From Chondrilla cf. caribensis (taxonomy: Eukaryota; Porifera; Demospongiae; Chondrillida; Chondrillidae), in assembly GCA_964020155.1 (NCBI GenBank), contig OZ026559.1, positions 2,194,345 through 2,258,344 of the forward strand: DNA of 64,000 nt, written 5' to 3'. Shown here piece by piece: positions 17,151 through 30,784 of the stretch (position 1 is the stretch's first letter; every line of letters begins with the position of its first letter). Made by a program: the position numbers and the translations under genes. The notes beneath the pieces are model-generated. The model did no database searches, had not been told where the DNA came from, and saw only the letters and a program-made list of their open reading frames with translations.

Positions 17151-20100
17151 ATTAATCTCTCTTCTAGAATCTCCATCCCTATCTCACTGGATACTAAAAA
17201 TGAATCAACGTTAACAGTTGCTATACAGTTAGATTGTCATCTCTACTTACAGTACTGTAGAACTACTCTAAAAGACCACCTCAGTAATAGGATCACTGTC
17301 TTCCAGTCCCGGCAATTCCTGTACTGTATTTGAACTGGTCCAATAGGTGGTCTCAGTTGTGAGGTTCTACTGTACTTCAACTGGTCCCATAGGTGGTCTC
17401 AGTTGTGAGGTTCTACTGTACTTCAACTGGTCCCATAGGTGGTCTCAATTGTGAGGTTCTACTGTACTTCAACTGGTCCCATAGGTGGTCTCAATTGTGA
17501 GGTTCTACTGTACTTCAACTGGTCCCATAGGTGGTCTCAATTGTGAGGTTCTACTGTACTTCAACTGGTCCCATAGGTGGTCTCAATTGTGAGGTTCCAA
17601 CGATGGTCTCAATTGTGAGGTGTTCTACTGTAATTCCCTTAGTTCACCTATTTGTTGCTATAAGACTGTATGTATATGTGAACCCAGTCATCCAATCACT
17701 CAGATGTAATTGTCTATTGCAAACAACACCTCTCTGACTAAAATATGATTGATGACACAATCACGCAGACCTACTTCAGGTGGGCCTACTGTACACAGCC
17801 CTACCTCAGGTCGGCCTACTACACACAGATCTACCTTATGTGGGCCTACTGCACACAGACCTACCACAGATAGACCTGCTGCATATAGACCTATTGGAGA
17901 TATACCATCTTCGCTCGCACCCACTGCAGAAAGACTCACTGCACACAGATCTACCGCAAACAGACCTAAAGTACACACAATTATAAATAGACAGTTAAAA
18001 GTTGACTTGAAGGTCTGTACTAGGCCATTTAGTGTTTACTTTAGATAACACCTTTCAAGCTACTTGTACCACTAATGTGGTGAGTTTTTAAGTCACCAAA
18101 TTGATTCATTAACAGTCCACTCCAAGCACTTTGTTCTCAATGCAAGCTCAGCATTAGACGTCAACAGTACAGCCTATCACCACTTCCACTACTGGGTAGG
18201 AGTGACAGATTGTAACAATTTGCTGATGCTGTTACCCACTTCAGCCTGTTCTGTTACATGCTAGAGCCTCTACATGAAGAACAAAATTTAAGTGTGAATT
18301 GTAGTGGAACCTCACAATTGAGACCACCTATGGGACCAGTTGAAGTACAGTATAGAACCTCACAATTGAGACCACCTATGGGACCAGTTGAAGTACAGTA
18401 GAACCTCACAATTGAGACCACCTATGGGACCAGTTGAAATACAGTAGAACCTCACAACTGAGACCACCCATGGAACCTATCAAAGTGCTCTAAATTATGA
18501 AGTGGTCCTAATTTTCATGTTTCAAGTGCATGTAGTCATACAGTACAGGAATCATTGTCCTAGTACTGAGGTCATCTCATTCCCGAGGTGGTGTTTTGAA
18601 GTTCTACTGTAACATATGCATATATATATGACTTCCAAATTGAGACCACCTATGAGACCAATCAATATTGGTCTCAGTTGTGAGGTTCTTCTGTACCTAC
18701 GTTCATAGTCGAAGCCTGGTTCAGTATGTACTCTTACTAATGCGCAATGCATGTGTGTGATCTGTCTGGTGTAACATACCCTAATGTCATAAGGGGTTGC
18801 ATTGTTGAATGACTCCTGCACACAACTGAGGAATCGAATTACACTCTTGGTTGCCAGACCCCTCTGAAGTCACAGAAGGAGTCCATGTGACCCTTTCCCA
18901 AGAGGACTGAATTGGCTTGTTTACTCACATTAGGTAGTGATTACTCAAATTCTCTTGCATGCACGACCTGTATGTACGCCGGTCTTACTGGTAGTGGTAC
19001 GTATACATTTGTTGGAATGTTTCTGACGTGGTTTTAGTGTTAAATGTCATATTTCGTGAAATGCTGTGAATTTCACACTTCTAAGTATCTAAGCGTGTAA
19101 CCATTTAAATTTAAATTCAGGTTGTTGAATACTGTAGAACCTCCTAACCCGAACACCACCTCAGTAATAGGACCACCTCAGTAATAGGACCACCTCAGTA
19201 ATAGGTCCCCCTCAGTAATAGGTCCCCCTCAGTAATAGGACCACCTCAGTAATAGGACCACCTCAGTAATAGGACCACCTCAGTAATAGGACCACCTCAG
19301 TAATAAGACCGCTACTTTCATACATATATACAGTGTAATGCTACATATTAATTGTCCAGTTGCTATGTGACTAGTGTTTGATCATTACATGATATTACGT
19401 ATGTGAGCCCGTACATGATTACTACATATCAATTGTGTGTAATTGCTACATATTAATTGTCTAATTGCTATGTGAATAGCGTTTGATCATTACATAATAT
19501 TTTGTAAGAATGTACATGATTACTATGTATTGAATAAAGTCACACTCCTAATTTAACTACACGGGAACCTCTCTATAAAGGATACATTGGGACCAGGTAC
19601 GTAATTTGTCCACTGTAGAGAGGTTGTCCACTCTTCAGAGGTGAAAGATGTATTAGCACTATAGAAGAGTCTGATTTTGGCGCCGTACAGTGTCCTTTGT
19701 AGGGAGGTAATTTCTATGGTGTCCTTTATTGGGAGAGTCCTTTTAATAGAGGTTCCACTGTAGTATACTGGGAACAGTAGTGCTTGTTGAGTGAGATCAT
19801 TAAAGTTGAGAGTGTGTTCATCCAATCACAACGACACAACAGACTGACGGACTGAATGTATATATAGCTGCCCTAGCTCCCTTCTCTTTCGTAAACACTA
19901 TTATTTAACACTTAAACTAGGTTTTGTAGCTTCAGTTGTTGCTTCACTTCAGCTTCACTACCTGTTTCTGCCATTTTACGTTGCATACGCAAAGAATATG
20001 GGCTCACTATTGTTCATGGAATTGTGTGACATGACACATCTAATGTACTCATTGATCACACCCGGTAACAGGGTGCTAATCTTATGCATGAAAGTCGCGA

Positions 20101-22774
20101 CTTATACACCATGAAATACTGTAATTGCTACATTTCAAGTGTGTCATAATTTTTGTCCTTCAGCTCCACTTAGTGAAGCATTCTATCCCAAAGGGAGTAG
20201 GGATAGGGGCTGACTCAGGTATGGGATATTTAGGATGATGAGTTGGCCTCTGTTTATGCACATGCAATTTCAATAATCATAAGGTTACAACAGAACCCAA
20301 AGACTGTAAGTAAAGGCCACTTAAACCCTTTTACAGTGCCAATGGTATCCTTCCTGAGTACCAATACACTTGGACATATGTAAGTGTACCCTGCTGTGGT
20401 ATTGTAGTAGAACTTCCCAATTGAGACCACCTATGGGACCAGTTGAAGTACAGTAGAACCTCACAATTGAGACCGTCTTTGGGACCAGTTAAGGTACAGA
20501 AGAACCTCACCATTGAGACCACCTATGGGACCAGTTGAAGTACAGTAGAACCTCACCATTGAGACCACCTATGGGATCAATTGAAGTACAGTAGAACTTC
20601 ACAATTGAGACCACCTATGGGACCAGTCGAAGTGGTCTCAATTGTGAGGTGGTCCTAATTCTAATGTTGGAAGAGTACGTAGAGCGAAATGTAGCGCAGT
20701 AATCCCTGGAAAGTTGTTCTCTCCATACTAAGGTGGTTTCAAAGTGGAGTTCCACTGAAAGCATCCAACCTACGACTATACCATTGTATCAGAGATTCAG
20801 GTTTCCCTATTTTATAAGTCCTTCGTACGTATGTAGTGACATGCAGTTGTTGAGGGGTGGCAAGTATGTCTTGTGGGCTCCCATGAATCCTTAAACTGTG
20901 AATAGTGATCGCTATCTGAAACTGTAGAACGGATGGTCTGGTCCATATGGGATAATTGGTACTTGTGAAGTCCACGGACCTATTATGCTCTTGGACTTCT
21001 CCAGTATTACTACTGTTGTTGTCTGCAGTATGTCGAGCACTACAGCACGCATGGGGAGACCTCTGTAGTGTAGCGGTGTACCCGATTGACAATAGTCTCA
21101 CCTAGCAAGCCCTTTTCTCGATTGCTTCCTTATTTAGAAGCTTACCAATAATTAAGGAAGCAATCAGGAAAAGGGGCTGGCTACGCGAGACCAATTGACA
21201 TAAACTACATGGGCTAGGGACTGAGAGTATGTAGTGTGTGCTACTGCATTGAAGCATGCCTGTATGTGACATTGCTAGTGTTGTGGTGTAGTGTACTACA
21301 TTGGGTGAGGTGGGCACTCCTAGTATGGTGGAGTGCCTGGTTAATTTATACACTAGCTGGGGACTAACTGATGTGTACAACACCACATCCAAGTACATAC
21401 GTATGTACGAATGTGAGATCCCTTTATGGAGTTGCACACCCCATTGAGTGGAGTGGGAGGTCTAGTATTGTAGTGTACCTGTTTGCCATAGTGTACATGG
21501 GCCCTTGGCTGATTGAAATATATTATGATACCACATTGAAGTATGGATGTTCACTTGTTGCTACACGTGTAGTTAGTAGTGTTATGGTGATTAGGGTCAT
21601 GTTGAGATGAAATCCCTAGTGTTATGGTGATTAGGGTCACATTGAGATGAAATCCCTAGTGTTATGGCAATCGGGGTCACATCGAGATGAAATCCCTGGT
21701 GTTACTGTACAACATATCAATGTGATGCTCCTATCCCTGTTAGTTTGACCACACCACTCTTGTATGTATACACTCTATACTCAACTTCATCCGGCATTCC
21801 TTCACAACACGGGCAGAACGTGACGTGATGGGCATAGGGAGACACAGCGGCACCGTCGTGTCTGTTCCCACACTTGTCCTCAGATGCCCGGCCCCAAACC
21901 TAGTCAGTCGGACACATGTATGGCTCTACTCTTTCTACTGTGGTCCATGTGCGCATATATGGGCACTGTGTGTGTGTACGTATATGTACAGTATTGACAT
22001 AATATTATTCATTTTTGTAATGTATCTTTACGTATGTACATATAAACGAGGGGAGTTGAGTTGGCACCACCACTCCTTCTAGACATTGAGGTGTCTAAAT
22101 TCAGAGCCTATGATCTTACGAAGGGCTGAAGATCGGCTGTCTGAAATCACCACTTACGATGTACAGAGACCACGTACCATGCACACTGTATCGTCCACAC
22201 AACACCAACGTTTAGGCAGCTCCTACATACATTATTTACACTTTGTCTTTCATTATTGTTTGATACATTTATATAATATGTGTAATATGTGTTCCTATGC
22301 ATAACCACAACAGTGAACCCATATCGTACCAAAAGATGGCTGATTTCGAAACACCAAGAATAAGAAAATCGGGGCTTGAAGTCGAGTTAACGCAAAGGCT
22401 TTGCCGAACATAATATCTTCTGCAAAGGTTCCTTCAAACCAGAAAGGGACACACAAGTAATTTGAGTGCGGGGGCGGCAGCCCCACAAGTTTTTAATCTC
22501 AAATTACTTGTTGCTCATGTGTCAACTTGCAGCCCACCTATGCAATCTTACTACAGGGGCTGACGTTAATGTATGTGTCCGTGTGTGCTTGTATAGATAG
22601 TATGAACCCTAATAACCTACGTATATGCACACTTCCTGTACATACGTATGTACATACATTTGTACATATTTACACTTGTACATATACGTACATGTACCTG
22701 TTGGCATTGTGTTACTGATGATAATGGAGTGTGGAGTGACTAAAGTCGTAAATGAACATCACTTCGATAATGAT

Positions 22775-22839
<65 letters not shown>

Positions 22840-25800
22840 CCAATGTCCCATGTGCTACCCTGTATATGTCTCATGTGTGCCTTTATATCCACCTAATAGG
22901 AGTTTCGGAGGGTAGACCGGTGATAACAAGCGTCAGTGCTAACTATGAAGGGATCAACATTACGGCCAGTGACATTCAACCACACTCTGTATTCAACATA
23001 CATGTGTATCGGAGACAAAAGGATATGGATTCTTTTTACAGAAAGATAAATCTTATTTCCTTTCAAAGCGGGTGGGCCACTGTAGGTGTGCCTTTGGATC
23101 CGTTCATATTCTATGCCGTGAGAATTGTTGAGTATTTTCCAGTGTCCAAAACAGAAGCAGATAGTGGAAGCGATAAGGTGCAATTCAAACGCAATGATCC
23201 AAGTAAGTATAGTAGAACCTCACAATTGAGACCACCTGTGGGAACAGTTGAAGTACAGTAGAACTTCACAATTGAGACCACCTATGGGACCAGTTGAAGT
23301 ACAGTAGAATCTCACAATTGAGACCACCTATGGGACCAGTTGAAGTACAGTAGAACCTCACAATTGAGACCACCTATGGAACCAGTTGAAGTACAGTAGA
23401 ACCTCACAATTGAGACCACCTATGGGACCAGTTGAAGTACAGTAGAACCTCACAATTGAGACCACCTATGGGACCAGTTGAAGTACAGTAGAACCTCACA
23501 ATTGAGACCACCTATGGGACCAGTTGAAGTACAGTAGAACCTTACAATTGAGACCACCTATGGAACCGGTTGAAGTACAGTAGAACCTCACAATTGGGAC
23601 CACCTATGGAACCAGTTGAAGTACAGTAGAACCTCACAATTAAGACCACCTATGGGACCAGTTGTAGTACAGTAGAACCTCACAATTGAGACCACCTATG
23701 GGACCAGTTGAAGTACAGTAGAACCTCATATTTGAGACCACCTATATGAATTACAGGAATTGCTGGGACTGGAAGACAGTGGTCCTATTACTGAGGTTGT
23801 CTTTAAGTGAGGTTTTACCATGACTGAAACCTGGCTGCCACCACTGCTAAATCATGCTTGGATGATCGTTGTAGTTTGCACATTACTCCAGGGAAGGTAC
23901 ACTTTTGGGATTCTTTTCGATGGTTTTATTGAATTCATATGGTTCCCTTCCATAATAAGATTACCAACCTGTGCATGTGTTAGCACTGCACCTGTTATTG
24001 AGGACACCCATCTATTGTGTGAATCTGTTTACGTGGTAAATTTTGTAGTTACCAGGGTAACAACCTTCGACCCTTGAGTGTAGTGGTGGATGGTGAGATA
24101 CTGTGTAGTGGTGGATGGTGATGTACTGTGTAGCGGTGGATGGTGATGTACTGTGTGTAGTGGTGGATGGTGAGGTACTGTGTGTAGTGGTGGATGGTGA
24201 GGTACTGTGTAGTGGTGGATGGTGAGGTACTGTGTGTAGTGGTGGATGGTGAGGCACTGTGTAGTGGTGGATGGTGAGGTACTGTGTAGTGGTGGATGGT
24301 GAGGTACTGTGTGTAGTGATGGATGGTGAGGTACTGTGTGTAGTGGTGGATGGTGAGGTACTGTGTGTAGTGATGGATGGTGAGGTATTGTGTGTAGTGG
24401 TGGATGGTAGTGGTGGATGGTGAGGTACTGTGTAGTGGTGGATGGTGAGGTACTGTGTGTAGTGATGGATGGTGAGGTACTGTGTGTAGTGGTGGATGGT
24501 GAGGTACTGTGTGTAGTGGTGGATGGTGAGGTACTGTGTAGTGGTGGATGGTGAGGTACTGTGTGTAGTGGTGGATGGTGAGGTACTGTGTAGTGGTGGA
24601 TGGTGATGTACTGTGTAGTGGTGGATGGTGAGGTACTGTGTGTAGTGGTGGATGGTAAGGTACTGTGTAGTGGTGGATGGTGAGGTACTGTGTGTAGTGG
24701 TGGATGGTGAGGTACTGTGTGTAGTGGTGGATGGTGAGGTACTGTGTGTAGTGGTGGATGGTAAGGTACTGTGTAGTGGTGGATGGTGAGGTACTGTGTG
24801 TAGTGGTGGATGGTAAGGTACTGTGTGTAGTGGTGGATGGTGAGGTACTGTGTAGTGGCAGATTCACAACAGCTCACATCAACTGGGAAACAGTGATCCC
24901 ATTTGAGGTGGTCCTATCACTGAGGTGGTTTTAAAGTGGATTTCCACTGTACATACTAACCCGTGTACTTACTATACTATACCACACAAGCTGCACTAAT
25001 ATTGCATATGCTACAGTATATACAGTAGGATGCATACACAATGCAATGTTCCTCGTGGCACCTCCCTCTGTTTTTCGAGGCCACAGCTGTAACCCGACCA
25101 TGTATGAAGTAATACATCCGGATTATTTGTGTCTGTGTGTGCGTGTGAACGTGTTACACCAGCTTCTACGTAGATGTGTGTATGCATACACATACGTACA
25201 TATGTACATACGTACCTACGTATTTGTGTGTTTGAAGTAATTCAATACACCTGTACCTCTCTGTATTCGTGTACCTGTGTTAGTGTGTTGTATTTCACTT
25301 GTGAATGTGTGAAGGATGTTGTTACCCACAGAGATACGTATACCAGGGCATGTCCCCCCATCCACACAGGTGATGCGTAGTTGTGTGCACCCTCGGTTAA
25401 CCAATCTGATACCCCCAGGCCGTCCACATCCCCCTCAACATAATATATCATTGGCAGTAATTTCGTTGTGCATCATTGTGTCGTTAAACTTTATGTGGTA
25501 GTATATACGCAATGTACATTTACCTCTATACAAGGTCAAACCTGTTTTATCTAAAATCCTCACTCAAACAACAACCTATCTATTCAAAACAGACCCACTC
25601 CATGGTTCCAACTCTAGAGTAGAGGGATAGTGGAAGCACTTTTTATGTACGTACATAAAAAGAGTTATCACTATGTATGTATTACCAACCACACTGGGGC
25701 AGAAGTGTATTCTCACATGTATCTATCATGAAAGAAGTACAGGAAGAAGTAAATGCAGTATTCTTGTTCAAATTTTGCCTCTCACTCTTTTTGTTGCAGT

Positions 25801-26215
25801 CTCCGTTAAAAATATCAGACCGAGAGAAATGACTGTAGAATTCCCGAAAAGAGCTAGACGTGACTCCGTTATCACAGCATATTCAATTACCTACACCACT
25901 GAGGGACTGGAAGACTTCATAAGCAAGGGCAATGCTGTAGTTTATCGCCAAATGACGACACTCAGAAATCTCCAGGAAGGAGCAAAGTACAGCATCACTG
26001 TCAAACCCCATACAAGTGTTCAGTACCATCTAGAAGCAGGTCACACTGTACAGCAAACGCTCCCAATTGGTATGCTAGTAGTTGATGAAGTGTGTCACTG
26101 TATTCCACACTACATTAGTACACAATATCTTCTTTTGTATGTATTTGTGTGTGTATGCATACATACATATATACTTACACATGAATGTTCCATATTAATT
26201 ACTTGCATGTATGTG

Positions 26216-26282
<67 letters not shown>

Positions 26283-26520
26283 TGTGTGTGTGTGCCACCA
26301 TATCAGTGTGTATTGTACCCTATCGTACAGATATGCATGTTTTAGTGTTATGAGTACTTGTTTGGATATGTTCCGGTCTCTCTCCAGTCCAAGTTCTTGT
26401 GTTGATGAGCTAATGTGTTGTAATTGGTCACACATGATCACATTCCAAGTTACATTAATGATGTAATGACCTTATGCTTACCTTTAGTTGCTGTTTAGTC
26501 ATGTGGTTTGTAGACTGTGT

Positions 26521-26568
<48 letters not shown>

Positions 26569-26590
26569 ATAGATACTATACAGTATCTAT

Positions 26591-26651
<61 letters not shown>

Positions 26652-26673
26652 ATAGATACTATACAGTATCTAT

Positions 26674-26738
<65 letters not shown>

Positions 26739-29700
26739 TAATCTGTGTGCCTGTGTATGCACTGTGCTTATACTGCTAGTACTTTGTGGCATCATTCCTG
26801 CTTATAGTATGTGTCCAAAAATGTACCACACAAACACATACGTAGGAACGTACAGAAATATGTGAATGACACATCATCATTCTTAGCTCTCAGTAAAACT
26901 AACCTTATCTATAATATCTTCTGTATACTTGCATACTTGTACACACACATGCACATGCGCATGTACACACATACACACACGCGCATATGCACACATGAAC
27001 ATGTACAATATTATTTTGCTCCTCTACCAAATGAAGAAGCCATACCTGGAAACTGGTACTGTACATTTTAATGTATACTTCCAAATTCAGTAGTTGGGTT
27101 TCCTACCACATCCTATGTTGTATGGGTTGTGGTTGTCTCGTAGTAGGAAACTTGTGCTACACATGCATGCATCATAACTTGCTCAATAGTTATCACTTCT
27201 GATTAGTACACACTTCTAGTTAGTACATACTCCTGGTTAGTACACACTCCTGGTTAGTACACATTTCTGGTTAGTACACACTCCTGGTTAGTACATACTC
27301 CTGGTTAGTACACACTCCTGGTTAGTACACAATCCTGGTTAGTACATACTCCTGGTTAGTACATACTCTTGGTTAGTACACAATCCTGATTAGTACACAC
27401 TCCTGGTTAGTACATACTCTTGATTTGTACACAGTCCTGATTAGTACACACTCCTGGTTAGTACACACTCCTGGTTAGTACACTCTCCTGGTTAGTACAT
27501 ACTCCTGGTTAGTACACACTCCTGATTAGTGCATACTCCTGGTTAGTACACTCTCCTGGTTAGTACACACTCCTGATTAGTACACACTCCTGGTTAGTAC
27601 ACACTTCTAGTTAGTACATACTCCTGGTTAGTACACACTCCTGGTTAGTACATACTCCTGATTAGTACACACTCCTGGTTAGTACACATTCCTGGTTTGT
27701 ACACACTCCTGGTTAGTACACACTCCTGGTAGAGCTAGAGTTGAGAGCAGACTGGCAGGATGTGTATTATGGTAGGGCTGTAGCAAATACAGACACTTTG
27801 GCTTGATCGTTCATGAGAACTTACGTAGGTATTGCGAATTTGTCTGTGTACATTTTTGATGTTTGTCGGCACTATACAGCATATCCACCCACTGTTTTGA
27901 AGTAGGTAGGTATGTGCACATGAGTGTGTTCTTCCATTGTGAGTTCATTTGTATTCATTCATTCAGTCTGATTCACATCGTCAATGTTAGTTCCTATTTG
28001 TCCCTTAATAATCAGTAGAACCTCCCAATTGAAACCACCTATGGGACCAGTTGAAGTACAGTAGAACCTCACAATTGAGACCACCTATGGGACCAATTGA
28101 AGTACAGTAGAGCCTCACAATTGAGACCACCTATGGAACCAGTTATAGTACAGTAGAACCTCACAATTGAGACCACATATGGGACCAGTTGAAATACAGT
28201 AGTACCTCACAATTGAGACCACCAATGGGACCGGTTAAAGTACAGTATAGAACCTCACAATTGAGACCACCCATGGGACCAGTCAAAGTAGTCTCATATT
28301 TGAGGTGGTCGTAATTCTGATGCTGGAAGTATATTATAGAGCAGTACAGTACAGGAATTCTTGGGACTGAGAAATAGTGGTCCTGTCACTGAAGTGGTCT
28401 CATTAATTGTGCAGTCTTTAAGCTGGTGCAGTTCTACTGTACCTACCACTTTATAGTGTATTAGTGTACTTGCAGTACATACTTGTGTATTCAAGATACT
28501 AGTCATTCATGTCTTGTTGTGCTTTGACAGCTCCAGGTGCCCCTCCCAGGAATCTGACCGGCTTTGGTTTGAATTCAAGTGCTGTCCAGATCAGTTGGAT
28601 GCCACCTCCCAGTAGAGAGAGGAATGGAGAGATCATTTCTTACGAAATCCGGTGGAGGGGTTCTAGATCTGGCATATCACTCAACACTTCGAGCGACTCT
28701 GACAGGATGAATTGGACCTTCATTATCACTGGTCTCGATGCAGGGGTCACATATGAAATAGAGGTAGCTGCTCGTAACATAGCTGGGACAGGAATGTATG
28801 AGAGTGTGAATGTTCGAACTAACGACCCTGGTGAGTGTTGACATTACATGTTCGTGAATTGAGATTAATCGAGCAATTAATTAATGAATTAGTTGTGGGT
28901 TAATAGGTAGAAGTTTGTTGGATTATAAAAAGACATCCAATTCAAAGTTCAGTTTGTGTTGAAAGAGACCCATCATTGGTGAATTACTCCACTTGATGAA
29001 TTGATTTCCTGTATGACACGTATAGTCACATTATAGTTAAAACACGTTTCAAATAGTCCAACAAACATCTACATACATGAGTATGAACATGTTTATGTTT
29101 TATGTACGTACTTTGCTCCTGAAGGATTTTCTTTAGTAACAATACAGTATGTGCATGCATGGTCTACATACGTACATGCTTGCATGTAAATACTTATAGG
29201 TATGTAAATATGTACACAGTACCGATATATACGTATGTAGTAACCACACATTCATGTACATGGACCATCTGTGCTTGGTACGTATGTACATGCATTAAAC
29301 TTGCATACACAAATGGAAACACACAGTATGCCTCAGTGCACATATCTAGGTGTTGGACAGTGAGAAAAAGGTAACACTGATGTCCTAAAGTTACAGTTTT
29401 GGGACAGTTTTTGTTCAACAATAATATTTATTTATTGAGAGTTATCCGATAACTGTGAACTTTTTCAATTGGTAAGAGTCCTGTTTTGCATGTGAAGGTC
29501 CTTTGGAGCTTTAATTACATATATCTATAACATTCTACTTCTACAAAATGGTTTTAGTACGTATGTATTATGACGATAGAGTTTCCAACAAATGGTTTTT
29601 AGAAACGTGAAAACTACCTAGAAGTTTTTTACTTTCTTCTTTATGCAAAATTGTGCCAACCTTGAATGCCAAGCCTTCGTGAATACCTATGTATTGATGC

Positions 29701-30722
29701 TGTTACAGTTTACTGTTCACATGATTCTGTCAACCTCCATCAGTTTTTCATCACTTAACTGCTAACACTTATACTGTAACCTAAAAGCACTGAATGAAAT
29801 TGGCATTACCGCTTTCCACAATGTATGTACTGGATATACTGAACATACAGTAAATACATACGTACATGTCCATATATAGTCCATGTTCTATGTGGTCACT
29901 AATACAGTCCAGCTGATGTACACACTGAATTGTACACATGTATGTATGTAGCTATGTATGTATACTATATATGCATATAATATACATATAATATATGCGT
30001 ACACTATTATGTAACTATGTATATACGTATGTATGTATACCACATACATATATAACTATGATAATAATAATATTATATGTATGTACATACGTATGTTACA
30101 CATACATGTACACATAGTCTATGTTCTGTGTGATTACTGAAACTGTCTGTCTGATATGTTTACTGGATCCAGACTAACTACAGTCAGACCTTACGGATTT
30201 ACAACAATGTTCAAGTTGAAGGCATAAACTGACATAACCTGTATTCGTACACATGTTCTTATCTTACTGAATGTGGGTGGATGCTGATAGGGTTGTTTTT
30301 AGCTACACAGGTCCAGTTGAGTCAGTGTTCTCTTATTCAGTTCGTGCATACAAGTGTGCACATACACACGTATGTATTTGCAAGTGTGCAACACAATGTG
30401 CTGATATGTATGTATTATTGTGCTCCTGGGTGATAAGTTGTTTGTGTGGACATGATGTGGAATTGAATTTGGAAGGTTTCGTTCATTTCAGGGATTTTTT
30501 GTAGTGGGTGATTCCAATCACTCTCCATGCCGAGTGGTGATTTTGTTTCAAGTTCAAAGGGAACATTTTTGCATGTGAAGGGACACGTGTGCATATGTAT
30601 GCAGGTACTCAGCAATTGTGTTTGAGGTGATAGAATGTGTGGTCTCTTTTCATCTGTGTCTGGAATATTGAATGTTACAGTCAGCAATTTGAATTTTTTA
30701 GTCATGAACTATGCGCATGTGT

Positions 30723-30784
<62 letters not shown>

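Noticed and set aside
20739..21437. Minus-strand ORFs of 111-120 codons
   Set aside because: They overlap the end of a TIR element and a fold-back element and show no recognised domain.
24012..24877. ORFs of up to 282 codons with HHYTQYLTI repeats
   Set aside because: They arise from the 25/27-bp minisatellite; open in several frames with no start context or domain.
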